This document shows positions 15,885-22,875 of a stretch of 33,786 nt of DNA, piece by piece. The number at the start of each line of letters is the position of its first letter. Position 1 is the first letter of the stretch. This stretch comes from UMGS172 sp045578845. Its GTDB lineage: Bacteria; Bacillota; Clostridia; Oscillospirales; Acutalibacteraceae. Where the stretch lies: the NCBI GenBank assembly GCA_045578845.1, contig JAZNLA010000017.1, positions 1 through 33,786 on the forward strand, written 5' to 3'. Position numbers and translations under genes: made by a program. Below the pieces are notes generated by a model, which saw only the letters and a list, made by a program, of their open reading frames with translations, was not told the DNA's origin and did no database searches.

Positions 15885-17090
15885 TTATTTCATTGAATTA
15901 ACAATAGCGAGTGTATCTTTTGCGATAGCAAGTTCTTCATTGGTGGGAATTACATATACCTTAACGGTTGAGTCGGGGGTAGAAATTTCAACCTCTTCAC
16001 CGCGAAGTTGGTTCTTTTCCTCATCAATCTTAATACCCATATAGCCAAAGTGTTTGCAAACTTCGGCACGAAGTACAGGGTCATTTTCACCGATACCTGC
16101 AGTGAATACGATTGCATCAGCACCGTTCATAGCAGCAATATAAGAGCCTACAAACTTAGCAATCTCATATCTTTGAATTTCGTTGGCAAGAGCGGCACGG
16201 TGATTTCCTTCGGCAGCAGCGGCAGAAACATCACGGTTATCGCTCGAAACACCCGAAATACCGAGCAGTCCCGATTTTTTATTTAAAATATCAGACATTT
16301 GGTCGGGAGAAATGTTTTCCTTATTTGCAATGTAGGTAAGAGCCGAGGGGTCAACGCCGCCCGAGCGGGTACCCATAATAAAGCCGTCAAGCGGAGTAAA
16401 GCCCATAGAGGTATCAACACATTTTCCGCCCTCAACGGCAGTGATAGAAGCACCGTTACCGATATGGCAGGTAACAATCTTCAAATCCTTTTTATCTTTA
16501 CCCATAATCTCAGCACAACGTTCACTTACATACTTATGCGATGTACCGTGTGCACCGTAACGGCGAACTTGATATTTCTCATAGTATTCGTATGGAATAC
16601 CGAAAATATAAGCCTTTTCGGGCATTGTTTGGTGGAAAGCGGTATCAAATACAACAACCTGCGGAACATCTTTGCCGAAAGTTTCGGTGCAGGCAACAAT
16701 ACCCAAATAATGAGGGTGGTTATGAAGAGGTGCCAACTCTTTAAGTTCCTCAACTTTAAGTGCAACATCATCGTCAACAAGGCAAGATTTGTCAAAATAT
16801 GTGCCGCCGTGAACAACGCGGTGACCGATAGCACCGATTTCCTTAGTAGAACTGATGACCTTAGCATCACTCTCGATAAGAGCGTACATTAAAGCCTCAA
16901 AAGCCTCCGAATGTGTAGGCATGGAAATCTCTGCTGCATACTGTCTGCCGTCGCCTGCTTTATGACTGATATTACTGTCAGCAAGACCTATTTTATCACA
17001 AAGACCTTTTGCTATAACCTGTTCGTTATCCATATCAATAAGTTGATATTTAAGTGACGAACTTCCTGCATTTACAACCAAAATTTTCAT
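15885..17090 (-). CDS. ackA: Acetate kinase
   Basis: Converts acetyl phosphate and ADP to acetate and ATP, a main energy step in fermenting anaerobes. Seen in 401 aa: N-terminal MKILVVNAGSSSLKYQL, GHRVVHGG, the substrate-binding VVFDTAFHQTMP, the HIGNGASITAV phosphate loop, and the C-terminal FTAGIGENDP. The frame is open 27 codons further upstream, but the ATG at 17090 has GGGAG at proper spacing and gives the family N-terminus. pta is not adjacent. Own promoter upstream, galK downstream. Confidence 0.97.
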   Translation of the reverse strand: MKILVVNAGSSSLKYQLIDMDNEQVIAKGLCDKIGLADSNISHKAGDGRQYAAEISMPTHSEAFEALMYALIESDAKVISSTKEIGAIGHRVVHGGTYFDKSCLVDDDVALKVEELKELAPLHNHPHYLGIVACTETFGKDVPQVVVFDTAFHQTMPEKAYIFGIPYEYYEKYQVRRYGAHGTSHKYVSERCAEIMGKDKKDLKIVTCHIGNGASITAVEGGKCVDTSMGFTPLDGFIMGTRSGGVDPSALTYIANKENISPDQMSDILNKKSGLLGISGVSSDNRDVSAAAAEGNHRAALANEIQRYEIAKFVGSYIAAMNGADAIVFTAGIGENDPVLRAEVCKHFGYMGIKIDEEKNQLRGEEVEISTPDSTVKVYVIPTNEELAIAKDTLAIVNSMK

Positions 17091-17206
17091 AATTTCTACT
17101 CCCTCTTGCACTGATTTACAGCACATTGAATTATAAATTTTCTTCCTCGCTATTGAAATAAGCGAAAACATAGGGTAAAATAAATATATATATTTTCCAA
17201 ATATAT

Positions 17207-17235
17207 ATAATACATCATCGTTTAAAATTTTTCAA
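17207..17235 (-). promoter_or_regulatory. Promoter of ackA-galK
   Basis: On the minus strand, TTGAAA (17230-17235), 17-nt spacer, TATTAT (17207-17212). The leader of about 110 nt is AT-rich. Confidence 0.6.
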
Positions 17236-17271
17236 GTAATTTTAAGTTAAAATCAGAAAGAAAGTGACTAT

Positions 17272-18447
17272 ATGAAGATAGCGGCAGTTATTGCAGAATT
17301 CAATCCGTTCCATAACGGGCATAAGTACCTTTGTGACCAAGCAAGGGTTTTAGGTGCCGATACCGTAATAGCGGTTATGAGCGGTAACTGGGTACAACGC
17401 GGTGACACTGCCGTTATTTCTAAATTCAGTCGTACTCGCCAAGCACTGAAAAACGGTTATGACCTTGTAGCCGAACTTCCCACCCACTGGGCTATGTCAA
17501 CTGCTATGACCTTTGCCGACGGTGCCGTTGAAATTGCGATGAATTTAGGTGCAAATATGCTTGTATTCGGCAGTGAATGCGGCGACACGCCGTCGCTGAT
17601 AAAAACCGCCTACACTGTACGTTCGCCCGAATTTGATGCATTGGTAAAAACACATTTGGCAAGCGGTACTTCTCTTGCTAAAGCACGTGAACAGGCGGCT
17701 GAAACCTTATGCCGCGGCGGTGAACATCTGAGAAATTCAAACGACATATTAGCGGTTGAATATATCCGTGCAGCTAAAGAATATAACAACGAAATAACAT
17801 TTCATGCTGTTAAACGAATCGGCGTTAACCATGACAGTACCGTACCTCAAGGTGACATCTGCTCGGCAGGTATGTTGCGTGATTTGATTTCAAAAGGCAA
17901 ACTTTGCGATACAGCAAAATATATGCCCAAAAAAGCATATGAAATTTTAAAAGAATCTTATGAAAACGGAAAAATTTCCGATTTAAAACGTCTTGAAAAG
18001 CCTATATTGGCGTTTCTTCGCACCGCCACTGCCGAGCACTATAAAAAGTTGCCTGATATCAGCGAAGGCATTGAAAACAGGATTTTTTCCGCCGTAAGAA
18101 TGAGCAGCAGTTTAGACGACCTTTTCAATTACACTGCTTCCAAAAGATACACAAACGCAAGACTTCGCCGATTGATTATTTCGGCGGCTTTGGGTGCCGA
18201 TAAAGATAGAATACCCAAATCGGTGCCGTATATTAGGGTGCTTGGCTGCAACAGTACAGGTGCCGAGGTTTTATCACTTGCCCGCAAAACTTCAAATTTA
18301 CCGATTATTATGCGTGCAATATCACTTAAAGAAAACGAAGTATTTAAATTTGAAGACAAAGCCACCGATATATATTCCCTTTCAATGCTAAACCCCGACG
18401 ACTGCGGAACAGAATTCACCAACGGCGTGATTGTTATAAAAGATTAA
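17272..18447 (+). CDS. tmcAL: tRNA(Met) cytidine acetate ligase
   Basis: Nucleotidyltransferase-fold enzyme (formerly YlbM or DUF795). In Bacillus it uses acetate and ATP to make N4-acetylcytidine at the wobble base of elongator tRNA-Met. Seen in 391 aa: the adenylylation motif FNPFHNGHKYL (10-20) with HxGH at 14-17, MSGNWVQRGDTA, a KFSRTRQALKNGYDLVAELP helix, and FGSECGD. The start has an AGTGA-type site. It is the only plus-strand gene in this part; its stop codon is built into the terminator stem shared with uvrC. Nearness to acetate kinase is suggestive, since acetate is its substrate, but probably accidental. Confidence 0.92.
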   Translation: MKIAAVIAEFNPFHNGHKYLCDQARVLGADTVIAVMSGNWVQRGDTAVISKFSRTRQALKNGYDLVAELPTHWAMSTAMTFADGAVEIAMNLGANMLVFGSECGDTPSLIKTAYTVRSPEFDALVKTHLASGTSLAKAREQAAETLCRGGEHLRNSNDILAVEYIRAAKEYNNEITFHAVKRIGVNHDSTVPQGDICSAGMLRDLISKGKLCDTAKYMPKKAYEILKESYENGKISDLKRLEKPILAFLRTATAEHYKKLPDISEGIENRIFSAVRMSSSLDDLFNYTASKRYTNARLRRLIISAALGADKDRIPKSVPYIRVLGCNSTGAEVLSLARKTSNLPIIMRAISLKENEVFKFEDKATDIYSLSMLNPDDCGTEFTNGVIVIKD

Positions 18448-18469
18448 AAGACCGCGTTAGCGGTCTTTT
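18446..18469. terminator. Bidirectional terminator between tmcAL and uvrC
   Basis: A 10-bp stem AAAAGACCGC/GCGGTCTTTT with a GTTA loop. The tmcAL stop overlaps its left foot and the uvrC stop starts right after its right foot. Confidence 0.9.
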
Positions 18470-20299
18470 TTATTTACTAAAATACATCAAAATGTTTTTT
18501 GCTGTGTTTTCGGGGATACCTGCTGACTTAAGTTCTTGCAAATCGGCTTTAGCAATGGCACTTATCGTCTTGAACTTGGCAAGCAGTTTCTTTGCTCTGC
18601 TTTCGCCGACACCCTCAATCTCGGTCAATTTTAAAACGTAAGCATTTTTACTTCTCGACCTGCGGTGATAACCTACTGCAAAACGGTGGACTTCCTCTTG
18701 AATGGTTGATACAAGGGTGTACGCACTGCGGTTTGCCTTTATGCCGATTTCCTCACCTAAAGATGTAACCGCCCTTGTTTTATGCTTAGAGTCCTTAACC
18801 ATGCCGAATATCGGAATATTTATATTTAGCCTTTCCATGACTTCGGTTACAGCTGACAGTTGACCTTTTCCGCCGTCAAGCAGAATTAAATCGGGCAAGT
18901 TTTTAAAGCCTTCGTCAGCGTCGGGATTTTGGGACTCTTTTAATCTGCGTTCCAAGACCTCAGCCATTGAACGAAAATCGTCTTGCCCCGAAAAACTTTT
19001 AATTTTGAACTTTTTATAGTACGGTTTATAGGGTTTACCGTCTTTAAAAACAACCATACCTGCGACATTTTCTTCACCCGCGGTATTGGAAACATCGTAA
19101 GCCTCGATAATTTCAGGCGGCGAAGGCAATCCCAACAACCTCGCCAACTCGTCAAGTCCTGCAGTTTGTCCCATTTTACGGCCTAATGACTGTGCAAGTC
19201 TTTCGGAAGCATTTTTTCGGCACATTGTAACCAAATGTTCCTGCTCGCCGCGTTCCGGAACAACAATAGAAACCTGTTTTCCTGCCCTTTCGCTGAGCCA
19301 TTTTTCCAAAAGTTCTTTATCCTCAACCTCGCCATCAACTGTCACCCTCGGCGGGATATTGCTCCTCATTGAATAATATCGGCGTATAAATTCACCTCTT
19401 GCCGAGTTAGAATCATATACGGTATCGAGTAAAAATTCCTCGCGGTCACAAAGTTTGCCGTCTTTAAAAACAAAAACTTCAAAACACGCCGATTCGGGTG
19501 CCACCGCCAATGCGATAACATCCTGCCGTTTGTATATGGAACTGTATATCTTTTGGCGGTCCTTGATTTTTTCTATCGCCGCTATACGGTCGCGAAGTTT
19601 TGCCGCTTTTTCAAACTGCAAATTTTCCGCTGCAATATTCATTTGCTCTTTTAGTGCCGAAACCGACTGACCGACACTGCCCTTTAAAAATTCCACCGCT
19701 TGTTTTACGGTATCGGCGTATTCCTCGGCACTCATTTTACCGCAACACGGTGCCGAGCAGTTTTTTATATGATAGTTAAGACAAGGTCTATTTGACCTCG
19801 AAATACACTGCGGAAAATTTTTCGAGCAGTGCGGCAGACGAAAAATCTTTCTTACCTCGTCAATGGTTTGGTTTACCACAAATCCCGACATATAAGGTCC
19901 TATATATTCCGACGATTTATCGTTATCGTCAAACGACGCCGAAATGGTCGGCCATTTGTCCTTTGTAACCTTTATATAATGGTAACCTTTGTCGTCTTTA
20001 AGTAATATATTATATTTCGGCGAATGTTGTTTAATAAGCGAACATTCAAGTATCAACGCTTCAAACTCACTGTCGCAGATAATATATTCAAAATCTGCCA
20101 CCTTAGAAACCATTTTACGCACTTTATCGTTGTGCTGATTTCCGCTGCCGAAATACTGTGTAACCCTGTTTTTAAGTTTTTTGGCCTTGCCTACATATAT
20201 AATTTCACCCGAAGAAGAATGCATAATGTAAACACCGGGTAAAAGCGGCAGTTTATTTGCCTTTTGTTTTAAAATTTCAAGCCGTTCACTGTCAGTCAC
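18470..20299 (-). CDS. uvrC: Excinuclease ABC subunit C
   Basis: Makes the two incisions in nucleotide excision repair with UvrA and UvrB. Seen in about 609 aa: the GIY-YIG nuclease at the N-terminus (PGVYIMHSSSGEIIYVGKAK), a cysteine cluster region (FPQCISRSNRPCLNYHIKNC), the UVR motif that meets UvrB (about 205-240), the RNase H-like second nuclease (EAYDVSNTAGEENVAGMV, LPDLILLDGGKGQ), and a C-terminal helix-hairpin-helix. A GTG at 20308 overlaps the ribosome binding site AGGGGG; the GTG at 20299 has ideal spacing, so it is preferred. Last gene of a three-gene run. Confidence 0.96.
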   Translation of the reverse strand: MTDSERLEILKQKANKLPLLPGVYIMHSSSGEIIYVGKAKKLKNRVTQYFGSGNQHNDKVRKMVSKVADFEYIICDSEFEALILECSLIKQHSPKYNILLKDDKGYHYIKVTKDKWPTISASFDDNDKSSEYIGPYMSGFVVNQTIDEVRKIFRLPHCSKNFPQCISRSNRPCLNYHIKNCSAPCCGKMSAEEYADTVKQAVEFLKGSVGQSVSALKEQMNIAAENLQFEKAAKLRDRIAAIEKIKDRQKIYSSIYKRQDVIALAVAPESACFEVFVFKDGKLCDREEFLLDTVYDSNSARGEFIRRYYSMRSNIPPRVTVDGEVEDKELLEKWLSERAGKQVSIVVPERGEQEHLVTMCRKNASERLAQSLGRKMGQTAGLDELARLLGLPSPPEIIEAYDVSNTAGEENVAGMVVFKDGKPYKPYYKKFKIKSFSGQDDFRSMAEVLERRLKESQNPDADEGFKNLPDLILLDGGKGQLSAVTEVMERLNINIPIFGMVKDSKHKTRAVTSLGEEIGIKANRSAYTLVSTIQEEVHRFAVGYHRRSRSKNAYVLKLTEIEGVGESRAKKLLAKFKTISAIAKADLQELKSAGIPENTAKNILMYFSK

Positions 20300-20329
20300 T
20301 TTATGCACCCCCTTTAGCAGTAGTTTAAA

Positions 20330-20800
20330 TTAGTCCCTTGAGCATTTTTCGGCATCAATAGCCAGCACCAACATAAGTGCATACAAAGCATTTGCAGGAT
20401 TTTCAATATATATCGAATATGTATCGGTAAAATTAAAAAGTTCCTTTGAAACGGTGGCTTGACATATGTTGTTGCGGTCAAAAATTTCATAATCCCACTC
20501 AAACAAATTGCCTTGCACAGTCCAACCCATAAAATCAATGTTATAGGTCGGTTTAAAAAAGGTAAACTCGCGGTTTATCGAACCTGCATACCGCTCACCA
20601 AAATACAGTTCGAATTTAGGTAAAAGTGTAAAAATCTTTTGTTTTACAGTGCCGACCTCTTGCCCTACCACGTTGTAGATTTTAAACATATGTCCCCATG
20701 AAAGTTGACCCTTTACGGTGTATACAGTATTACCGTATTCGTCATAAATATCATAACTGTCAAACCATGAAAACAGACGTTGTTTAAATAACAGTTTCAT
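20330..20800 (-). CDS. LURP-one-related / YxjI-like protein
   Basis: Seen in 156 aa: repeated short beta strands with the pattern of the LOR (Tubby-like) fold, for example FDSYDIYDEYGNTVYTVKGQ, IYNVVGQEVGTVKQK, FELYFGERYAGSI and WDYEIFDRNNICQATVSKE, with a hydrophobic last helix (ALYALMLVLAIDA). Family members are small and cytosolic and have been suggested to bind lipids or phosphoinositide-like ligands; the bacterial function is unknown. The start overlaps the end of the SDR gene by 17 nt, so translation is probably coupled. The ribosome binding site is weak. Confidence 0.75.
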   Translation of the reverse strand: MKLLFKQRLFSWFDSYDIYDEYGNTVYTVKGQLSWGHMFKIYNVVGQEVGTVKQKIFTLLPKFELYFGERYAGSINREFTFFKPTYNIDFMGWTVQGNLFEWDYEIFDRNNICQATVSKELFNFTDTYSIYIENPANALYALMLVLAIDAEKCSRD

Positions 20801-21683
20801 TATTATCGCTACTTTCTATTTTACTGTAAATTTTTTCCGCAACCGAAAAAATCTCTTTGCTTTCTTCTTGGCAGGTTTTAATTGTTTTCTTTTTGGGTGA
20901 ACCCCAAACATTAAAAACTCTCGGTCCTATCCATTCTTTATAACCGCACCCGTTAAAAACGCCACTTATTAAACTCAAAGCCGCCTTCTTAGGGTGCATA
21001 AAAATCACCTTCATGGGATATTTTATAACCGCAAATATAAATTTGGGATAGTGTGCCGTGATACCGGTCAGCGTTATTCCCGGGTGAACGACAGAAAGGC
21101 TGACGTTTGGTACATTTTTAAACAGTTCATAAGCGGAAAACATTAAATACCGCTTCGCGTTACCGTAAACCAAAGACGGTTGACGTCTTGTGCTAAAATC
21201 TATATCGTTTTTATCTATCTTTGAATAATTGTGTGCAATACTGCCGACAACCACCACTCTGCCGCCGTTTGGCATTTGCGGTAATAATTTTTTAATCAAA
21301 TAATACTGCGACACAAAGTTTATTTGAAATACATTGTCAAATCCCGTATCACATATTTTTCTCGGTATTTTATAGGCACCTGCGTTAAGTATAAGAATAT
21401 CTATCTTTTGGGTTTTTAAATCATCACATAATGTTTTTACCGAATTTATATCCTCAAGGTCAACAGTAAAATTACCAATAACAGTGTTAGGATATTCTTT
21501 CAAAATATTATTTTTAAGGTTTAGTGATTTTGTTTTATTGCGGTCAAGCAGTAAAAGTTCAGCACCGCACCTGCTTAAATACATGGTGAGTTGCCTGCCA
21601 AGTCCGCCCGTAGCACCCGTAACGGCAACGGTTTTGCCTTTAAGCGACGATGTGTTTGAATTTAACCACTTTTCCACGTTCAA
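20784..21683 (-). CDS. Short-chain dehydrogenase/reductase
   Basis: NAD(P)-dependent oxidoreductase of the SDR family. Seen in 299 aa: the cofactor motif TGATGGLG (22-29), LILNAGA (the NAG motif, about 107-113), a catalytic serine in VVVGSIAH, and YGNAK with the Tyr and Lys about 172-176. The overall layout, with PGITLTGI after the active site, resembles retinol-dehydrogenase-like SDRs. It starts with TTG at 21683, with GAGGGTG at good spacing; a GTG six bases later is the alternative. First gene of the SDR-LOR-uvrC run. The substrate cannot be inferred. Its promoter uses the edge of a hairpin-array element as the -35. Confidence 0.88.
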   Translation of the reverse strand: MNVEKWLNSNTSSLKGKTVAVTGATGGLGRQLTMYLSRCGAELLLLDRNKTKSLNLKNNILKEYPNTVIGNFTVDLEDINSVKTLCDDLKTQKIDILILNAGAYKIPRKICDTGFDNVFQINFVSQYYLIKKLLPQMPNGGRVVVVGSIAHNYSKIDKNDIDFSTRRQPSLVYGNAKRYLMFSAYELFKNVPNVSLSVVHPGITLTGITAHYPKFIFAVIKYPMKVIFMHPKKAALSLISGVFNGCGYKEWIGPRVFNVWGSPKKKTIKTCQEESKEIFSVAEKIYSKIESSDNNETVI

Positions 21684-21706
21684 AAAATCACCCTCTTAAT
21701 ATAAAT

Positions 21707-21735
21707 ATTGTACTATATTTTTAAAAACAAATCAA
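21707..21735 (-). promoter_or_regulatory. Promoter of SDR-LOR-uvrC, -35 inside a repeat edge
   Basis: On the minus strand, TTGATT (21730-21735), 17-nt spacer, TACAAT (21707-21712). The TTGATT is the reverse complement of the AATCAA that marks the boundary of the decayed hairpin array. Confidence 0.6.
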
Positions 21736-21846
21736 GGCGAGATAATGGTGAAGTTAAGTTTGCCCCTGTACCGCAAGGACAACTTCCCTCACTTTAGTGA
21801 ACTTCACTGCAGTAGGCAACTTCATTTAGCCTTTAGGGTAAACTTA
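21729..21846. repeat. Decayed tandem hairpin array (GTGAAGTT-type linker)
   Basis: Short palindromes are separated by copies of AACTTCAC/GTGAAGTT or its degenerate forms (21748, 21780, 21799, 21818, 21841). The hairpins are TGT-A-CC-GCAA-GG-ACA (21767-21781, one bulged A), TCAC-TTTA-GTGA (21789-21800), ACTGCAGT (21806-21813) and CC-TTTA-GG (21830-21837). An outer inverted repeat brackets them (TAAGTTTGCCC at 21755-21765 with GGGTAAACTTA at 21836-21846, one mismatch). The left boundary AAATCAAGGCG matches the boundary units at 22666 and 25034. Confidence 0.65.
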
Positions 21847-21852
21847 GTTTCC

Positions 21853-21884
21853 AAAAAAAGCACTTCCGAAGAAGTGCTTTTTTT
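21853..21884. terminator. Terminator of the small lipoprotein gene
   Basis: A 14-bp stem AAAAAAAGCACTTC and complement with a UUCG loop on the minus strand and a T run. It lies 46 nt after the lipoprotein stop. Confidence 0.88.
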
Positions 21885-21929
21885 GATTTAATGTACGTAA
21901 AAAAACTGACACAAGAACATAGATTTTCT

Positions 21930-22433
21930 TTAATTAAAATTATACACTTCGTTAAATGACGAGCCATAATCATTTATTTTAACTAAAAAATCTTCGAAGT
22001 TATAATTAAATGCCTTTTTTGAATAAATTGATGAAAGATTTGAAGTAACCTTAGTAGTTGCATCTTTGTATATAATAACAGTATCATAAATCTTATTATT
22101 TGTATAATAAGGTGCCGAATTAAACCAATTAGTAAGCAATTCAAATTCCACTATATATGAAATATTTTCTCCGTTTTCAACAATTTTAGAAAACTCATCA
22201 TCCGTATCGGCATCAATAGTCAAAACCTGGGTGTGAATAATTTCTAATCTTTTATCATTAGTGACATCATACATATCTTCAGAGTATAATTCTTTCCATT
22301 GTTGCTTCAAGGCAGTAATTGCAATGTTCACAATACTATCTTCCGGAGTTGAAACTGTATTTTTTATTTCACCACAAGCCGACAAAAAGAAAATCATTAG
22401 CAAAGCCATTAAAACCGCAAATGGTTTTTTCAT
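21930..22433 (-). CDS. Small lipoprotein, function unknown
   Basis: Seen in 167 aa: signal peptide MKKPFAVLMALLMIFF, lipobox LSAC with lipidated Cys near 20, then an acidic, mixed alpha/beta domain with no familiar motif (EDSIVNIAITALKQQWKELY, YIVEFELLTNWFN, YDTVIIYKDATTK). The alternation of a helix and paired strands recalls small NTF2-like or DUF4878-like lipoproteins, but that is only a guess. The frame is open 38 codons upstream, yet GGGGGA sits 7 nt before the ATG at 22433 and the signal peptide starts there. A terminator-like hairpin and a structured leader lie immediately upstream, so it may be expressed by read-through. Confidence 0.75.
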   Translation of the reverse strand: MKKPFAVLMALLMIFFLSACGEIKNTVSTPEDSIVNIAITALKQQWKELYSEDMYDVTNDKRLEIIHTQVLTIDADTDDEFSKIVENGENISYIVEFELLTNWFNSAPYYTNNKIYDTVIIYKDATTKVTSNLSSIYSKKAFNYNFEDFLVKINDYGSSFNEVYNFN

Positions 22434-22446
22434 TTTCCATTCCCCC

Positions 22447-22616
22447 AAAAAAATAAAAAAGTGTGTGCAACCAAAGTTACACACACCGCAAAACGCATAA
22501 CTCCAATTGCTGCGACACAACTTTGACGAACTCCAAGAGAAAGCCAAAATAGAGAATGCATTTTTGCCAAAATAAAAACACTTCTCCCAAAGTTCGTAGT
22601 ATTCAGTTGTGTCGCA
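22447..22616 (-). ncRNA. Candidate structured RNA / attenuator leader
   Basis: Minus-strand transcript predicted to start near 22616, just after a TTTACT-17-TATAAT promoter. It opens with a 12-bp helix (22605-22616 with 22511-22522), an internal loop, then a second helix (22581-22597 with 22526-22543) around a loop of about 37 nt. After a linker of about 24 nt it ends with a terminator hairpin (22461-22486) and a T-rich tract. The second helix includes G-U pairs that would be A-C mismatches on the other strand, and the terminator stem has another, so the minus strand is the likely RNA. No riboswitch, T-box, 6S, SRP or tmRNA class that I know fits. It may be a free small RNA or the leader of the lipoprotein gene. 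Confidence 0.6.
22461..22486 (-). terminator. Terminator at the end of the candidate RNA
   Basis: Stem GTGTGTG(T)AAC/GTT(G)CACACAC on the minus strand, including one G-U pair, then TTTTTTATTTTTTT. The T tract ends 3 nt before the GGGGGA site of the lipoprotein gene. Confidence 0.8.
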
Positions 22617-22622
22617 TGATTA

Positions 22623-22651
22623 ATTATATAATATTTAAAAATAAAAGTAAA
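22623..22651 (-). promoter_or_regulatory. Promoter of the candidate RNA / lipoprotein gene
   Basis: On the minus strand, TTTACT (22646-22651), 17-nt spacer, TATAAT (22623-22628, perfect -10). The expected start falls at about 22616, the first base of the RNA's closing helix. Confidence 0.7.
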
Positions 22652-22662
22652 GTATTTTTTAG

Positions 22663-22700
22663 AACAAATCAAGGCGGAGCCTTACAAAAATACTTCTTCA
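22663..22700. repeat. Solo hairpin-array boundary unit
   Basis: AACAAATCAAGGCG (22663-22676) is identical to 21726-21739. Here the hairpin AAGGC-GGA-GCCTT (22671-22683) is intact. It is followed by ACTTCTTCACTATTCACT, which resembles the array linker. Probably a remnant or single copy of the same element family. Confidence 0.55.
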
Positions 22701-22818
22701 CTATTCACTATCATACAGTAACATTATAACGCAACATATTTGCTGATCGTTTTTTCTGTTTCTATTCTGCAACAGTATATTTTATCTTGTAATTTCTAAG
22801 AATTTGAACAGTATCAAC

Positions 22819-22857
22819 CATCCGTTTCTATCTGCATTCTGCCGATAGAAACGGATG
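22819..22857. other. Perfect 14-bp inverted repeat downstream of egsA
   Basis: Arms 22819-22832 and 22844-22857 (CATCCGTTTCTATC and complement), 11-nt loop, starting 18 nt after the egsA stop. There is no T run on either side, so it is not a standard intrinsic terminator. A related GTTTCTATTCTGCA sequence lies near 22758-22771. The rest of 22684-22875 shows nothing else I can name. Confidence 0.6.
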
Positions 22858-22875
22858 ACTCTCTCGAAATGCGTA

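Noticed and set aside
22511..22616. MITE with terminal inverted repeats
   Set aside because: The arms are inverted, but there is no target-site duplication, the left end of the transcript coincides with a promoter start, and G-U pairs favour an RNA fold. Not fully excluded.
22447..22616. 6S RNA, T-box, SRP RNA or a known riboswitch
   Set aside because: There is no closing helix joining both ends as in 6S, no T-box sequence, no SRP domain IV, and no aptamer core I recognise.
22430..22672. Small open frames through the candidate RNA (minus strand)
   Set aside because: They run across the stem, loop and terminator, have no ribosome binding site, and read as Cys/Phe/Trp-rich nonsense. The fold and promoter explain the sequence better.
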